Positions 34,408 to 43,204 of a stretch of 64,000 nucleotides of DNA are shown in pieces; positions within the stretch are counted from its first letter, which is position 1, and each line of letters starts with the position of its first letter. Under the pieces are notes generated by a model that saw nothing but the letters and a program-made list of their open reading frames with translations, made no database searches and was not told the DNA's origin. The translations under genes were made by a program, and so were the position numbers. The stretch spans positions 496,001 to 560,000 of the forward strand of contig DATGXK010000007.1 of NCBI GenBank assembly GCA_035299025.1, written 5' to 3'. The DNA comes from Leadbetterella sp035299025 (GTDB lineage Bacteria > Bacteroidota > Bacteroidia > Cytophagales > Spirosomataceae).

Positions 34408-34971
34408 TCATCTTAGTTTTATTCCTTGTGTTTCAAGTTTGTCAGCTCCAGATAAAATTCCAAAACTTTCAATTTTTCTTGTCGCCAGTTTATTGTGAAT
34501 TTGATACTTTAATTTTCTGGATGTCGCTTGAATTTCTGTCCAATCCCATGAACTTACAAGTCCGTTTACTTTATTTGTTTCTTCCCATTTCAATGCTTCT
34601 TTCTCGTTAAAATGTCCGATGTGAGAATGGTTAAGTTCATAGTTTTTAATTCCACCAAAATATAATTGAATAAGTCCCCAACCTTCTGTCGAATAACGAA
34701 ACGTATGTCCTTTGCAATGTTTTGGGTCAAGGTCAATTTTTCTGAATAATAGTTTACCTTTATGTCGTGGTGTCCAAAGTTGAAAGGTTAAAGCAAATTT
34801 ATCTCCGTTTTCAAAGTCAAACTTTGATGATATTTCTTGAACTGTTTTGTATTGACAAATCTCTTGTCCGTGTGGTGAACTTAAGTCGTAAATGTGCAGG
34901 TCTGTTTCTTTGAAAATGAATTCAAGAATTTCCAATTTGTCTGCTTTGTCTGCGAAAAAGTTGTAATTCAT
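34408..34971 (-). CDS. Cassette A1: hypothetical protein, 187 aa
   Basis: Soluble protein (MNYNFFADKADKLEILEFIF, DLSSPHGQEICQYKT, GHTFRYSTEGWGLIQLYFGGI, SWDWTEIQATSRKLKYQIHNKLA). I know no function for it. First cassette of array A, whose start G|TTACCA is 30 nt upstream of the ATG. Confidence 0.8.
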   Translation of the reverse strand: MNYNFFADKADKLEILEFIFKETDLHIYDLSSPHGQEICQYKTVQEISSKFDFENGDKFALTFQLWTPRHKGKLLFRKIDLDPKHCKGHTFRYSTEGWGLIQLYFGGIKNYELNHSHIGHFNEKEALKWEETNKVNGLVSSWDWTEIQATSRKLKYQIHNKLATRKIESFGILSGADKLETQGIKLR

Positions 34972-35004
34972 TTTTTTGTTGTCTGTCGTTTTAGCCTTGC
35001 TGGT

Positions 35005-35055
35005 AACTCATAAATAGACGCAAAAATAGTAGTACTTTTTGTATTGTTTTGTGTT
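35005..35055 (-). other. attI-like site of array A
   Basis: Plus-strand CTCATAAATAGACGCAAAAA next to AAC at 35005-35007. The same 20 bases occur at 51955-51974, at the head of array B. On the minus strand both read CTATTTATGAG|TTA, and similarity between the two loci stops right after the G|TT crossover. No integrase gene lies next to this copy. Confidence 0.75.
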
Positions 35056-35526
35056 TTTGCCATTTTTTATTGTACTTAGGAGTGAGTACTTTTTGTATTG
35101 TTTAGGGGTTTAAATATTTCTCTTTTCTCCGATATTTCAATTTCTGATGCCCTCTCATTTCAATATTTTTCCTCTCATGTGTTCCGATTTGCGGCAGGGA
35201 TAGTAGCGGAGCTCTCCCGACCTTAGGAGGGAAGCGGGAGCGGATAGCCCGGTTTCGGTTTTACCGAAAGCCGCCCTGACTTTTTTCTTCGATTGGTGTT
35301 GGTTTAAAGAATTAATATTGAGTTGTTTATGGGTGCTTTTTTGAAGTGGATTGCGTTGGTCTAAAGGCAAATGGCAAGGTAGTTTGTGACGAAATCTTCA
35401 TGTTTCGATTAATAAATTATTAGTAAATCAGGTTCCAAATTACGTTTCGGTAAACAAACCCATCCACAACATTGAGTTAATATTAGATGCAGACTTTTGC
35501 GGCGTGAATTTTTTACTTAACCCAAA
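35056..35526. other. Intergenic region upstream of susC
   Basis: 470 nt. It holds a direct repeat of GTACTTTTTGTATTGTTT (about 35032 and 35086), the structured element at 35190-35288, and the presumed susC promoter region. No ORF I would support. Confidence 0.55.
35190..35288 (+). ncRNA. GC-rich structured intergenic element (possible small RNA or terminator)
   Basis: Much richer in GC than its surroundings. It contains GGCAGGGATAGTAGCGGA, GGGAGCGGATAGCCCGG, a TCCC/GGGA stem, and a last hairpin CGGTTTCGG-TTTTA-CCGAAAGCCG followed by CCCTGACTTTTTTC. Elements with AGGGATxGxAGCGGA...GGAGCGGATAGCCCGG are familiar between genes in Bacteroidota. The family name is uncertain to me. Confidence 0.45.
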
Positions 35527-38500
35527 ATGTCTTCATTTATGAAAAAAAGACTTTTACACTTTCTCAATTTCCAAAAACTTACGCTCGCCTTTTTGCTGCT
35601 GCTTGGTTCGGCGGTTTCGTTTGCCCAAATCGCTATTTCGGGTAGCGTTAAAGATCAGAAAAACGAAGTGATTCCTGGCGTAAGTATCCTTATCAAAGGT
35701 ACTGGAAGCGGTACTACTACAGATGCCAATGGAGCATTTAAACTTTCTGTGCCTAACAAAAACAGCGTTTTGGTACTTTCTTCTATTGGTTTCAATAGCC
35801 AAGAAATCACCGTTGGGTCTCAATCTCAGATAGAGATTCGTTTGACCGAAGACACCAAGTCGCTTCAGGAAGTGGTGGTGACGGCCTTGGGTATCAAGAA
35901 GGACGCCAGAAGAATCGGTGTGGCGATTCAAACTGTTGATGGTGCCTCGACGGTGAAAGCCCGCGAACCGAATGCCGTAAGTGCATTGGTGGGTAAAGTG
36001 GCCGGTTTGACCATAGGAATGCAACCAGAACTTCTTAGAAAACCCAACATTCAGTTGAGAGGAAACTCAGATATACTGTTTGTAATAGACGGCGTACCTG
36101 TAAACTCAGACACTTGGAATGTAAACCCTGACGACATAGAAACGTATTCGGTATTGAAAGGAGCTTCGGCATCAGCTCTTTACGGATTTAGAGGTAAAAA
36201 CGGTGCGATATTGATTACTACCAAAAGAGGCTCAAAAGATAAGAGAGGTTTCTCGGTTGATTTTAATTCATCAACCATGGCTGACCAAGGATTTTATGCC
36301 ATTCCAAAAGTACAAGACGAGTATGGCCCGGGCGATCACGGCAAGTATTCATTTGTAGATGGCAAAGGCGGCGGACTCAACGACGGCGACTATGACGGCG
36401 GTTGGGGTCCAAAGTTTGAAGGGCAACCAATTACTCAGTACGATTCGCCTATCGACCCAGCAACTGGCAAAAGAATCCCTACGCCTTGGGTGGCTCGTGG
36501 TAAAGACAACCTGACGAGATTCTTGGAAACAGGTGTTTTGGCCACCAACAATCTTTCTGTTTCTTCGACAGGTGAAAAACACAATTTGCGTTTTTCTACT
36601 TCTCATATTTTCCAGAAAGGAATCACGCCAAACACGAAGTTGAACATCACCAATTTCAATGTAGCGGCCGATTATAATTTTACGAAAAAACTGAAGTTTG
36701 AGTCGAATCTTCAATACAACAGACAGTACACGCCAAATATTCCTGACGTAAACTACGGTCCGAACTCCATTATCTACAACATGGTGCTTTGGGGTGCGGC
36801 TGACTGGGATGTGGACGATATGCGTAACTATTGGCAGCCAGGCAAAGAGGGTGTTCAGCAGATTTATGCCGAATATCAACGCTATAACAATCCTTATTTT
36901 ATGAGTTACGAGTGGTTGAGGGGTCATTATAAAACCGATATCGTCGGTCAAACTGCTCTTACTTACAAGTTTACAGATTTCTTGGACGTGATGCTCCGTT
37001 CGCAAGTAACCACTTGGAATTTATTGCGTACCGAAAAATTGCCTTACAGTGCGGGTAGCTATGGCCGTGACGAAAGAAGAGGCGACTATTCAGAGGACCG
37101 CAGAAATCTTTTTGAAAACAATACCGACATATTGGTAAGGTTTGACAAAGACATCGTGAAGGACTTCAACACCAAAGTTTGGTTAGGCGGAAACGTTAGG
37201 ACATTTGAATACAACTCCTTGTTTGGTAAAACAGATTACCTAAACGTGCCGGGTTTATACAATTTCAGTAACTCGGCCAATCCGGTGAAAATGTACAATT
37301 TCAACTCAGATATGAGAGTGAATTCGGCATATTATTCGGCTGACTTTTCTTATAAAAACATTGCTACACTTTCTACCACCGGAAGAGTAGACAAGCTTTC
37401 AACATTGCCAGCGGGTAGCAATACCTTCTTTTATCCATCGGTTTCGGTAGCTACTGCCCTTACTGATTATGTGAAGTTACCAGAGTTTGTCTCTTTCTTG
37501 AAACTGAGAGCATCTTATGCCAATGTAAAGGACGGTCTTACGCAGTCGAGTATTGGGGCTACGCCTTTTGCCTCATATCCTCTTAGTTATGGTGACCAAT
37601 ATTTCTCGCCTTATGATGGTCCTACTTACCAAAACTCGGCAGCTTATTCTACGCCATTTGCATATAACAACCAAACGGCCGCCTATTATTCAAATACTTT
37701 GACCAATCCGAATATTCAGCCTTCTACCACTGCTCAAAAAGAGATTGGTTTGGATTTCAGAGTATTACAAAACAGAATTGGTTTAGACGCTACATATTTT
37801 GTGTCTGACGAAGGTCCAAAAATCTTCAACTTGCCTATTTCTAGTACCACAGGTTATACTTCGGCTTTGGTAAATGGTATCAAAACTCAGAAAAAAGGAT
37901 TGGAGATTGCCATTACGGGTTCGCCTTTGAAAAAATCAAATGGGCTTAACTGGGACATAGTTGCCAACTACTCAACTTTCCAAGAGAAATTGACAGAGAT
38001 TTATCCGGGCGTGGATAACTTGAATACTTTCTTGAAAGTAGGAGATAGAGTTGATAAGTTTTACGGTAAAGCCTTTGTAAGGACGCCAGAGGGCCAGATC
38101 ATCAACGATGCTTCAGGAAGACCAATATACGCACCAGTAAATCAATACTTGGGCAATATGAATCCTGATTTTGTATTTGGTATCAACAACAAGTTTTCAT
38201 ACAAAAACATCACTTTGGGTTTCCAGTTTGACGGAAGAATTGGTGGGGTGTTGTCTAATTATATCCAAAAACAAACTTTTAGAGGTGGTCGTCACATTGA
38301 CCTAGTAACTGGTGCCATGGGCGAGGCTCGTTATCAGGATTATTTGGGTGTTAAATCTTATGTAGGTGAAGGTGTTCAGATCAACGGTACTTCGGCTTTG
38401 AAGTTTGATTTAGACGGAAAAGTGACCAATTACAGTGAGTTGACCTACTCTCCAAATACAACAAAGCAATACCTACAAGACTGGGTAAGTAGATACTACA

Positions 38501-38751
38501 ACTCAGACGAAGGTAACTTGATGAGCCGCTCGTTTGGCATGTTGAGAGAGTTGGTTATCGGATATTCTTTGCCGAAAGGCATGTTGGGCAAAACCTTCCA
38601 GGACGTTTCGGTTTCATTGGTGGGCCGTAATTTATTCTATTTTGCTGAGAAAAAAGACATCGACCTTAACCAATATTTGAGCGGCGGAAGCTCTGGTACA
38701 CAGACGCCTTCAACACGTAGATATGGTGTAAACGTTGCGATTAAATTCTAA
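35527..38751 (+). CDS. SusC/RagA-family TonB-linked outer-membrane transporter
   Basis: 1074 residues. Signal peptide (to about 34, VSFAQ), a carboxypeptidase-regulatory-like domain (ISGSVKDQKNEVIPGVSILIKGTGSGTTTDANGAF), TonB-dependent plug (EVVVTALGIKKDARRIG ... KGASASALYGFRGKNGAILITTKRG) and a C-terminal 22-strand barrel ending RYGVNVAIKF. ATG at 35539 is an equally good start. Paired with a SusD lipoprotein 33 nt downstream. The pair usually imports oligosaccharides, but here the next gene is a PhnZ-like oxygenase, so a phosphonate-bearing ligand is possible (inferred). Confidence 0.97.
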   Translation: MSSFMKKRLLHFLNFQKLTLAFLLLLGSAVSFAQIAISGSVKDQKNEVIPGVSILIKGTGSGTTTDANGAFKLSVPNKNSVLVLSSIGFNSQEITVGSQSQIEIRLTEDTKSLQEVVVTALGIKKDARRIGVAIQTVDGASTVKAREPNAVSALVGKVAGLTIGMQPELLRKPNIQLRGNSDILFVIDGVPVNSDTWNVNPDDIETYSVLKGASASALYGFRGKNGAILITTKRGSKDKRGFSVDFNSSTMADQGFYAIPKVQDEYGPGDHGKYSFVDGKGGGLNDGDYDGGWGPKFEGQPITQYDSPIDPATGKRIPTPWVARGKDNLTRFLETGVLATNNLSVSSTGEKHNLRFSTSHIFQKGITPNTKLNITNFNVAADYNFTKKLKFESNLQYNRQYTPNIPDVNYGPNSIIYNMVLWGAADWDVDDMRNYWQPGKEGVQQIYAEYQRYNNPYFMSYEWLRGHYKTDIVGQTALTYKFTDFLDVMLRSQVTTWNLLRTEKLPYSAGSYGRDERRGDYSEDRRNLFENNTDILVRFDKDIVKDFNTKVWLGGNVRTFEYNSLFGKTDYLNVPGLYNFSNSANPVKMYNFNSDMRVNSAYYSADFSYKNIATLSTTGRVDKLSTLPAGSNTFFYPSVSVATALTDYVKLPEFVSFLKLRASYANVKDGLTQSSIGATPFASYPLSYGDQYFSPYDGPTYQNSAAYSTPFAYNNQTAAYYSNTLTNPNIQPSTTAQKEIGLDFRVLQNRIGLDATYFVSDEGPKIFNLPISSTTGYTSALVNGIKTQKKGLEIAITGSPLKKSNGLNWDIVANYSTFQEKLTEIYPGVDNLNTFLKVGDRVDKFYGKAFVRTPEGQIINDASGRPIYAPVNQYLGNMNPDFVFGINNKFSYKNITLGFQFDGRIGGVLSNYIQKQTFRGGRHIDLVTGAMGEARYQDYLGVKSYVGEGVQINGTSALKFDLDGKVTNYSELTYSPNTTKQYLQDWVSRYYNSDEGNLMSRSFGMLRELVIGYSLPKGMLGKTFQDVSVSLVGRNLFYFAEKKDIDLNQYLSGGSSGTQTPSTRRYGVNVAIKF

Positions 38752-38784
38752 AAAGCCCAGTTTTCATTTTTAAAATTAAAGGAT

Positions 38785-40377
38785 ATGTTAAAAAATAAAT
38801 TAAATATAGTTTTGTTGTCACTGCTGATGGTATTCGGCATGAGTTGCGAAAAAACTTTCGAAGAGTTGGAGGTAAATCCCAACAGCCCAGTAAGTGTTCC
38901 TGCTTCTTTGGTTTTGCAAGGAATAGAAGCTGATATGTACAACAACACGGGTCGTCCGTTCAGTGCCGAAATGCGTTGGAATCAGTTTTATCTGTCAAAC
39001 TACAACTACTACGCTACCAATGAGTACACTTGGACAGCCGCTCCAGATCATTTTATGACTTTGAAAAATGTGGTAAAAATGGAAGAAGAGGCCATTAAGT
39101 TGGGTGCAGATGCTGTAAATCCTTATACTGCCGCAGGTAAGTTTTTTAGAGCGTTCTTCTATGATCAAATGTCGAAGAGAGTAGGGGATTTGCCTATGAG
39201 CGAGTCGCTAAAGGGTATTGAAAATTTGAATCCAAAATATGATACACAAAAACAAGTGTATGTGCAGATTTTGAAGTTGTTGGAAGACTCAAATGCAGAG
39301 TTTGCGACGCTTATCGCCAAAGGAAATCAAACACTCACAGGTGATTTTTACTATGGTGGAGATTTGAAAAAATGGCAAAAAGCTGTGAATGCTTTTCATT
39401 TAAGAATGCTCGTGAGTTTGAGCAAAAAAGAGGCAGATGCTGACTTAGGTATTAAAGCCAAATTTGCCGCCATCGTATCTAATCCTACCAAATATCCTTT
39501 GTTTGCCTCAAATGCTGAGAGTCTTCAGTTTGTGTCTAATCTTTATAACAAGTACCCTTCCAATCCGGATAACTTTGGCTTTGATGCTACCCGTCAAAAC
39601 ATGTCCAAGGCTTATGTGGAGCGTTTGACAGAACGAAATGACCCACGTGTAATGGTAACTTGTGAGCCAGCAGGTGGGGCTTTGAAGGCTGGTAAATTGG
39701 CTTCAGATTTCAGTGCCTATGCAGGTGCGGAGGCAGGCGAAGACTTGGCCGACATGAGCTCTAAGGCGGGTGTTAACAATGGTTCGGACTTCGCTCCGGG
39801 TGTTTATTCTTTCCAAAACCGTAAACGTTATTACTCTAACTACGTTGGAGAAAATACCTTTATCGTGGGATATCCTGAAATGTGTTTCAACATTGCCGAA
39901 GGCGTAAACAGAGGTTGGGCTACTGCCGATGCCGAAAAATGGTATAACCAAGGCATATCAGCTTCTATGGATTTTTACGGTATAAAAGACGGGTCAAATT
40001 CCATGACGTATTCAAAAACCGGTAGCAGAGATGCCGCAGATGCCAGAACCTTCAATATCGATTTTAAAATGGCAGATTATATTGGTCAAGCCAATGTCAA
40101 ATACGAAGCTGGTGTGGCGGGATTAGAGAAAATATTGACCCAGAAATACTTGGCATTCTTTATGAACTCGGGCATGGAGGCGTATTTCAACTGGAGACGT
40201 ACGGGTTTCCCTAAATTCTACCAAGGAGTGGGCAACGGAAACTCGAACAGAATAGCCGTGCGTTGGCAATATCCTTTGTCTGAAAGAACTACAAACGCCA
40301 CAAATTATAAGGCAGCCTTGGCAAGCCAATTCGGAGGAAAGGATGATATCAACGACTTGCTTTGGATCTTGAAATAA
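38785..40377 (+). CDS. SusD/RagB-family surface lipoprotein
   Basis: 530 residues, lipoprotein signal with Cys21 (LLMVFGMSC). EELEVNPNSPVSVPASLVLQGI and FRAFFYDQMSKRVGDLPMSES are typical of the SusD-like_2 group, with TPR helices and a C-terminal EAYFNWRRTGFP motif. It forms the lid of the SusC pore and binds the ligand outside the cell. Followed by a clear terminator. Confidence 0.96.
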   Translation: MLKNKLNIVLLSLLMVFGMSCEKTFEELEVNPNSPVSVPASLVLQGIEADMYNNTGRPFSAEMRWNQFYLSNYNYYATNEYTWTAAPDHFMTLKNVVKMEEEAIKLGADAVNPYTAAGKFFRAFFYDQMSKRVGDLPMSESLKGIENLNPKYDTQKQVYVQILKLLEDSNAEFATLIAKGNQTLTGDFYYGGDLKKWQKAVNAFHLRMLVSLSKKEADADLGIKAKFAAIVSNPTKYPLFASNAESLQFVSNLYNKYPSNPDNFGFDATRQNMSKAYVERLTERNDPRVMVTCEPAGGALKAGKLASDFSAYAGAEAGEDLADMSSKAGVNNGSDFAPGVYSFQNRKRYYSNYVGENTFIVGYPEMCFNIAEGVNRGWATADAEKWYNQGISASMDFYGIKDGSNSMTYSKTGSRDAADARTFNIDFKMADYIGQANVKYEAGVAGLEKILTQKYLAFFMNSGMEAYFNWRRTGFPKFYQGVGNGNSNRIAVRWQYPLSERTTNATNYKAALASQFGGKDDINDLLWILK

Positions 40378-40424
40378 GCACGCATCATAGATTTGGTTTA
40401 TAGAGTTAAAAATGAAATGAATAG

Positions 40425-40450
40425 AAAACGGAGCGTCTGCTCCGTTTTTC
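40425..40450 (+). terminator. Terminator after susD
   Basis: AAAACGGAGC-GTCT-GCTCCGTTTTTC hairpin with T-run, 48 nt after the susD stop. Confidence 0.9.
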
Positions 40451-40483
40451 TTATTAGTACTCTGTTTTTAATATATAATTAAA

Positions 40484-40590
40484 CGCAAATGTCGCAGAGA
40501 GAAATGCATGCAAAGGACGCAAAGAGAGCGTCTAATAGCCTAGAAGACCTTAGCGAATTTTGCGAAAATCTTTGTGTCTTGGCGTTAAAA
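40484..40590 (+). repeat. CGCAAA-rich intergenic repeat before the phnZ-like gene
   Basis: Runs of CGCAAATGTCGCAGAGAG, GGACGCAAAGAGAGCG and TTTGTGTCTTGGCGTT, related to the short repeat at 28746-28769. It occupies the spacer between the susD terminator and the phnZ-like start. Confidence 0.4.
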
Positions 40591-40607
40591 ATAACTACTT
40601 AGAAAAC

Positions 40608-41186
40608 ATGAAAAAATCAAATAAAACTATCATATCAGAAATAAAATATTTGTTCTTCAAAAATGGTGGAGACGCATATTTTGGTGAAAAAGTTAGCCAA
40701 TTTGAACACGCTGCTCAAAGCCTAATGCTGGCCATCAGTGATGAAGAATCGCTGGAAATGCAGGTAGCAGCTTTTCTGCATGACATCGGTCATTTACTTG
40801 ACATCGGCCAAGAAAATGCAATGGAAGTTTATGGCAGAGAAAATCACGAAGGAGTGGCAAAAGCCTGGCTCAAGGAGAGGGGCTTTTCTGAAAGAATCCA
40901 AGCCGTTGTAGAAAATCATGTTTCGGCAAAAAGATACCTTTGTTACAAAAATACTGACTATTTTGAGGGTCTTTCCGATGCTAGCAAAAAAACTATGACT
41001 TTTCAGGGCGGCATTATGAGTGAAACCGAAGCCTTTGCGTTTGAAACCGAACCTTATTTTGAAGAGAGTATAAAACTAAGACATTGGGACGATAAAGCTA
41101 AAGTAAGCAATATTGAATTGCCCGCTTTAAACGATTGCCTGGAAGTAATAGATAAGTACTTGGAAAGAAAACGAGAAGAGTTCTAA
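40608..41186 (+). CDS. phnZ: PhnZ-like HD-domain phosphonate oxygenase
   Basis: 192 residues from the ATG at 40608. The mixed-valent di-iron oxygenase PhnZ uses lid residues Y24 and E27 and ligands H34, H58, D59, H80, H104 and D161 (numbers recalled, not looked up). The same residues are found here at exactly the same numbers: DAYFGEK, QFEHAAQ, FLHDIGH, ENHEGVA, VENHVSAKRY, RHWDDKAK. The enzyme oxidatively cleaves 2-amino-1-hydroxyethylphosphonate to glycine and phosphate. The usual partner hydroxylase PhnY is not in this window. SusC/SusD lie directly upstream, the phosphonatase-like genes about 11 kb away. Confidence 0.9.
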   Translation: MKKSNKTIISEIKYLFFKNGGDAYFGEKVSQFEHAAQSLMLAISDEESLEMQVAAFLHDIGHLLDIGQENAMEVYGRENHEGVAKAWLKERGFSERIQAVVENHVSAKRYLCYKNTDYFEGLSDASKKTMTFQGGIMSETEAFAFETEPYFEESIKLRHWDDKAKVSNIELPALNDCLEVIDKYLERKREEF

Positions 41187-41205
41187 AACTGGGCAAAATC
41201 CCCTT

Positions 41206-41595
41206 TTATTGGGGAATTTGCTCAATTAAAACTTCACCACCTGACTTATCGAAATACGTACACGTCATTTTGTCCATACAGATTTCCCATTTTTCAATGC
41301 CCGTTTCTGCACACATCTTGATAAAAGTAAGATAGTCTGTTTTTCCATGTTGATGTGCCAATAATTCTGCCTTAAATTCTTCTATTTTTGAAGTGTCAGC
41401 AATTATCAACGGCTCATACTTGGCAGGCACAGTGGCGGTATAGTCTTTTCCTCCGTGATAGTCAGTATGACCATCTTGTACATACGCCTCATAATGAGTA
41501 ACGCCCATTGATTTGATTTCTTTGATATAGTTAGGGAAGTCTGCACCTGATTTTACTTTTTGGTGAGCGGCTTGAATTTGTTCTACCGTAAACAT
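41206..41595 (-). CDS. DUF1398 family protein
   Basis: 129 residues from the ATG at 41595 (a GTG at 41634 is possible). FTVEQIQAAHQKVKSGADFPNYIKEIKSMGVTHYEAYVQDGHTDYHG and FIKMCAETGIEKWEICMDKMTCTYFDKSGG match DUF1398, a small soluble family of unknown function. Convergent with the phnZ-like gene. Confidence 0.9.
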   Translation of the reverse strand: MFTVEQIQAAHQKVKSGADFPNYIKEIKSMGVTHYEAYVQDGHTDYHGGKDYTATVPAKYEPLIIADTSKIEEFKAELLAHQHGKTDYLTFIKMCAETGIEKWEICMDKMTCTYFDKSGGEVLIEQIPQ

Positions 41596-41728
41596 ATTTT
41601 CTTTGCTTTGAAATGATGAATTGATTTTTAACACCTACAATGCTTTAACTTGTCGATGTCGTAACCATTAAGATTATAATGCAAAGTTGCAATGCTTAGA
41701 GAAGCCGTAATTGTAAAAAAACGTTTTT

Positions 41729-42496
41729 CTACAAAAAACGTTTGAAATTTTCTGGAGTATCGCCTGTAAACTGTTTAAAATCTTTGATGAAATGGGCTTG
41801 GTCAAAGAAATTGTTTTCGTAGCAGATTTCAGTTAAAGATTTGGAGGTGTTCAGATGGTCAAGAACCGTATTGAAACGAACGATTGAAGCAAATTTTTTG
41901 GCTGTTGTGCCCACTACCTTTCTAAATCGTTTTTCAAAAGGACTCTGACTAATAGACAACTTTTCGTTGAGTTCTCTGATGCGGATATTTCCATTGCTTT
42001 GGTAAATGAGCTTAACGGCCTCAACAACTAATTTGTCGGTTTTAATTCCTTTGAGTTGAGATATCAAAAACTGTTCAACTACTTTGATACGCATTTTGTC
42101 TGTAGCAGCCATTACCAATTTTTCTTCTACTTCTGCTACGCTGTTTCTGGTAAAGACATGGTCGAGAGAAAGACTTAAGTTAAAGAGTTCGTGGGCAGGA
42201 TGTGAAGCAAAATTCGTAAAACCAATTTCAGTAAAATAAATCAAGATTGTGCCTATACCATCACAATTTTTGAATACTTTATAGCCGTCAGTGATTCCTG
42301 TAATACCCGCGGAGGCTAGTTTGTTTGTGGTTCCTTGATGAATTGTCGCGAGTTGTCCTCTGTATTGAAATCCAATCACAAGCCCAGTCGAAGGGAAAAC
42401 TTTATACTCATTTTCTAATAAACACTCCGAAACTACATAATATTTGATGTAGGGTTTCAGCTGTTCTGTCGGAAAATACTTGTCAAATTTCATCAA
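41729..42496 (-). CDS. AraC-family transcriptional regulator
   Basis: 255 residues. The N-terminal cupin-like part (KPYIKYYVVSECLLENEYKVFPSTGLVIGFQY) resembles the ligand domain of AraC proteins of the DUF6597 type, and the C-terminus has two helix-turn-helix units (IRIRELNEKLSISQSPFEKRFRKVVGTTAKKFASIVRF; LTEICYENNFFDQAHFIKDFKQFTGDTPENFKRFL). Target and ligand unknown. Confidence 0.92.
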   Translation of the reverse strand: MMKFDKYFPTEQLKPYIKYYVVSECLLENEYKVFPSTGLVIGFQYRGQLATIHQGTTNKLASAGITGITDGYKVFKNCDGIGTILIYFTEIGFTNFASHPAHELFNLSLSLDHVFTRNSVAEVEEKLVMAATDKMRIKVVEQFLISQLKGIKTDKLVVEAVKLIYQSNGNIRIRELNEKLSISQSPFEKRFRKVVGTTAKKFASIVRFNTVLDHLNTSKSLTEICYENNFFDQAHFIKDFKQFTGDTPENFKRFL

Positions 42497-42685
42497 TCAA
42501 TTGTAATCGGGTGTTCCTTGAAATCGGTTTTCACATTTTCATGCTTTTTTAGAGTGGTAATTTTAATTCCAAATTACTCAAGACGAACATTGCCACAGGC
42601 TTTTGCAAAAAAACGTTTCTACGGTTTGTGTTCTTGCTGTCTTTACTGCTTTTTAACACTATTTTGCCATTCTAAGACAATATTA

Positions 42686-43204
42686 CTAAAAATTAAACTT
42701 CTTTTTACTCATCATATTTGCTACAATTAACTCAATGCCTACCAAGAATAATATGAGCAGAATTTCTCCTAAAAAATATATCAATCCCATTGGTGTTAAG
42801 TCCTCATAAAAAGAATATATCAAAGTCATTGTCAGGATAGAATACAAAAAGTTAGCAACACCGATTATTCTTAAAAAGACTGTCCAACAGTCTTTAAGCA
42901 GGAAGTAACAACACATAGAGTAAGCACAATAAAACAAACCAATTACTGACAAGTACTTCAAAATATACGCTGGCATGCCAAAATAGCCGTAGTGATGTCC
43001 TAAAAATAAGCAAAGGGTAGTCAATGCCGCACCCAAACCGTCAATTAAAAAAAGTGTACCCGGTTTTCTTGAAAAATAGTCTAATTTACCTCCCACATTG
43101 ATTTTCATGTAGCTTTCGTTGTAAACTTTATGCGAATTGTCATTTTGTGGTAAAGATTTAACACTACTGGTATTCATAAATTTTCTCGTTAATTTGCTCT
43201 TCAT
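42686..43204 (-). CDS. Four-helix membrane protein, 172 aa
   Basis: Polar N-terminus (about 45 residues), then four hydrophobic segments (LFLIDGLGAALTTLCLFLGH, ILKYLSVIGLFYCAYSMCCYFLL, FLRIIGVANFLYSILTMTLIY, GLIYFLGEILLILFLVGIELIVA). No family recognised. Its ATG directly follows the stop of the DUF6326-like gene (TAGATG), so translation is coupled. Confidence 0.78.
   Translation of the reverse strand: MKSKLTRKFMNTSSVKSLPQNDNSHKVYNESYMKINVGGKLDYFSRKPGTLFLIDGLGAALTTLCLFLGHHYGYFGMPAYILKYLSVIGLFYCAYSMCCYFLLKDCWTVFLRIIGVANFLYSILTMTLIYSFYEDLTPMGLIYFLGEILLILFLVGIELIVANMMSKKKFNF

Noticed and set aside
31994..35007. Palindromic cassette borders read as IS or MITE ends
   Set aside because: No transposase or target duplication. 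The ends differ from cassette to cassette, but each matches its own partner, which fits attC recombination and not fixed transposon ends.
36349..37005. 218-codon minus-strand ORF inside susC
   Set aside because: Lies wholly within the confirmed SusC barrel region. No domain and no context.
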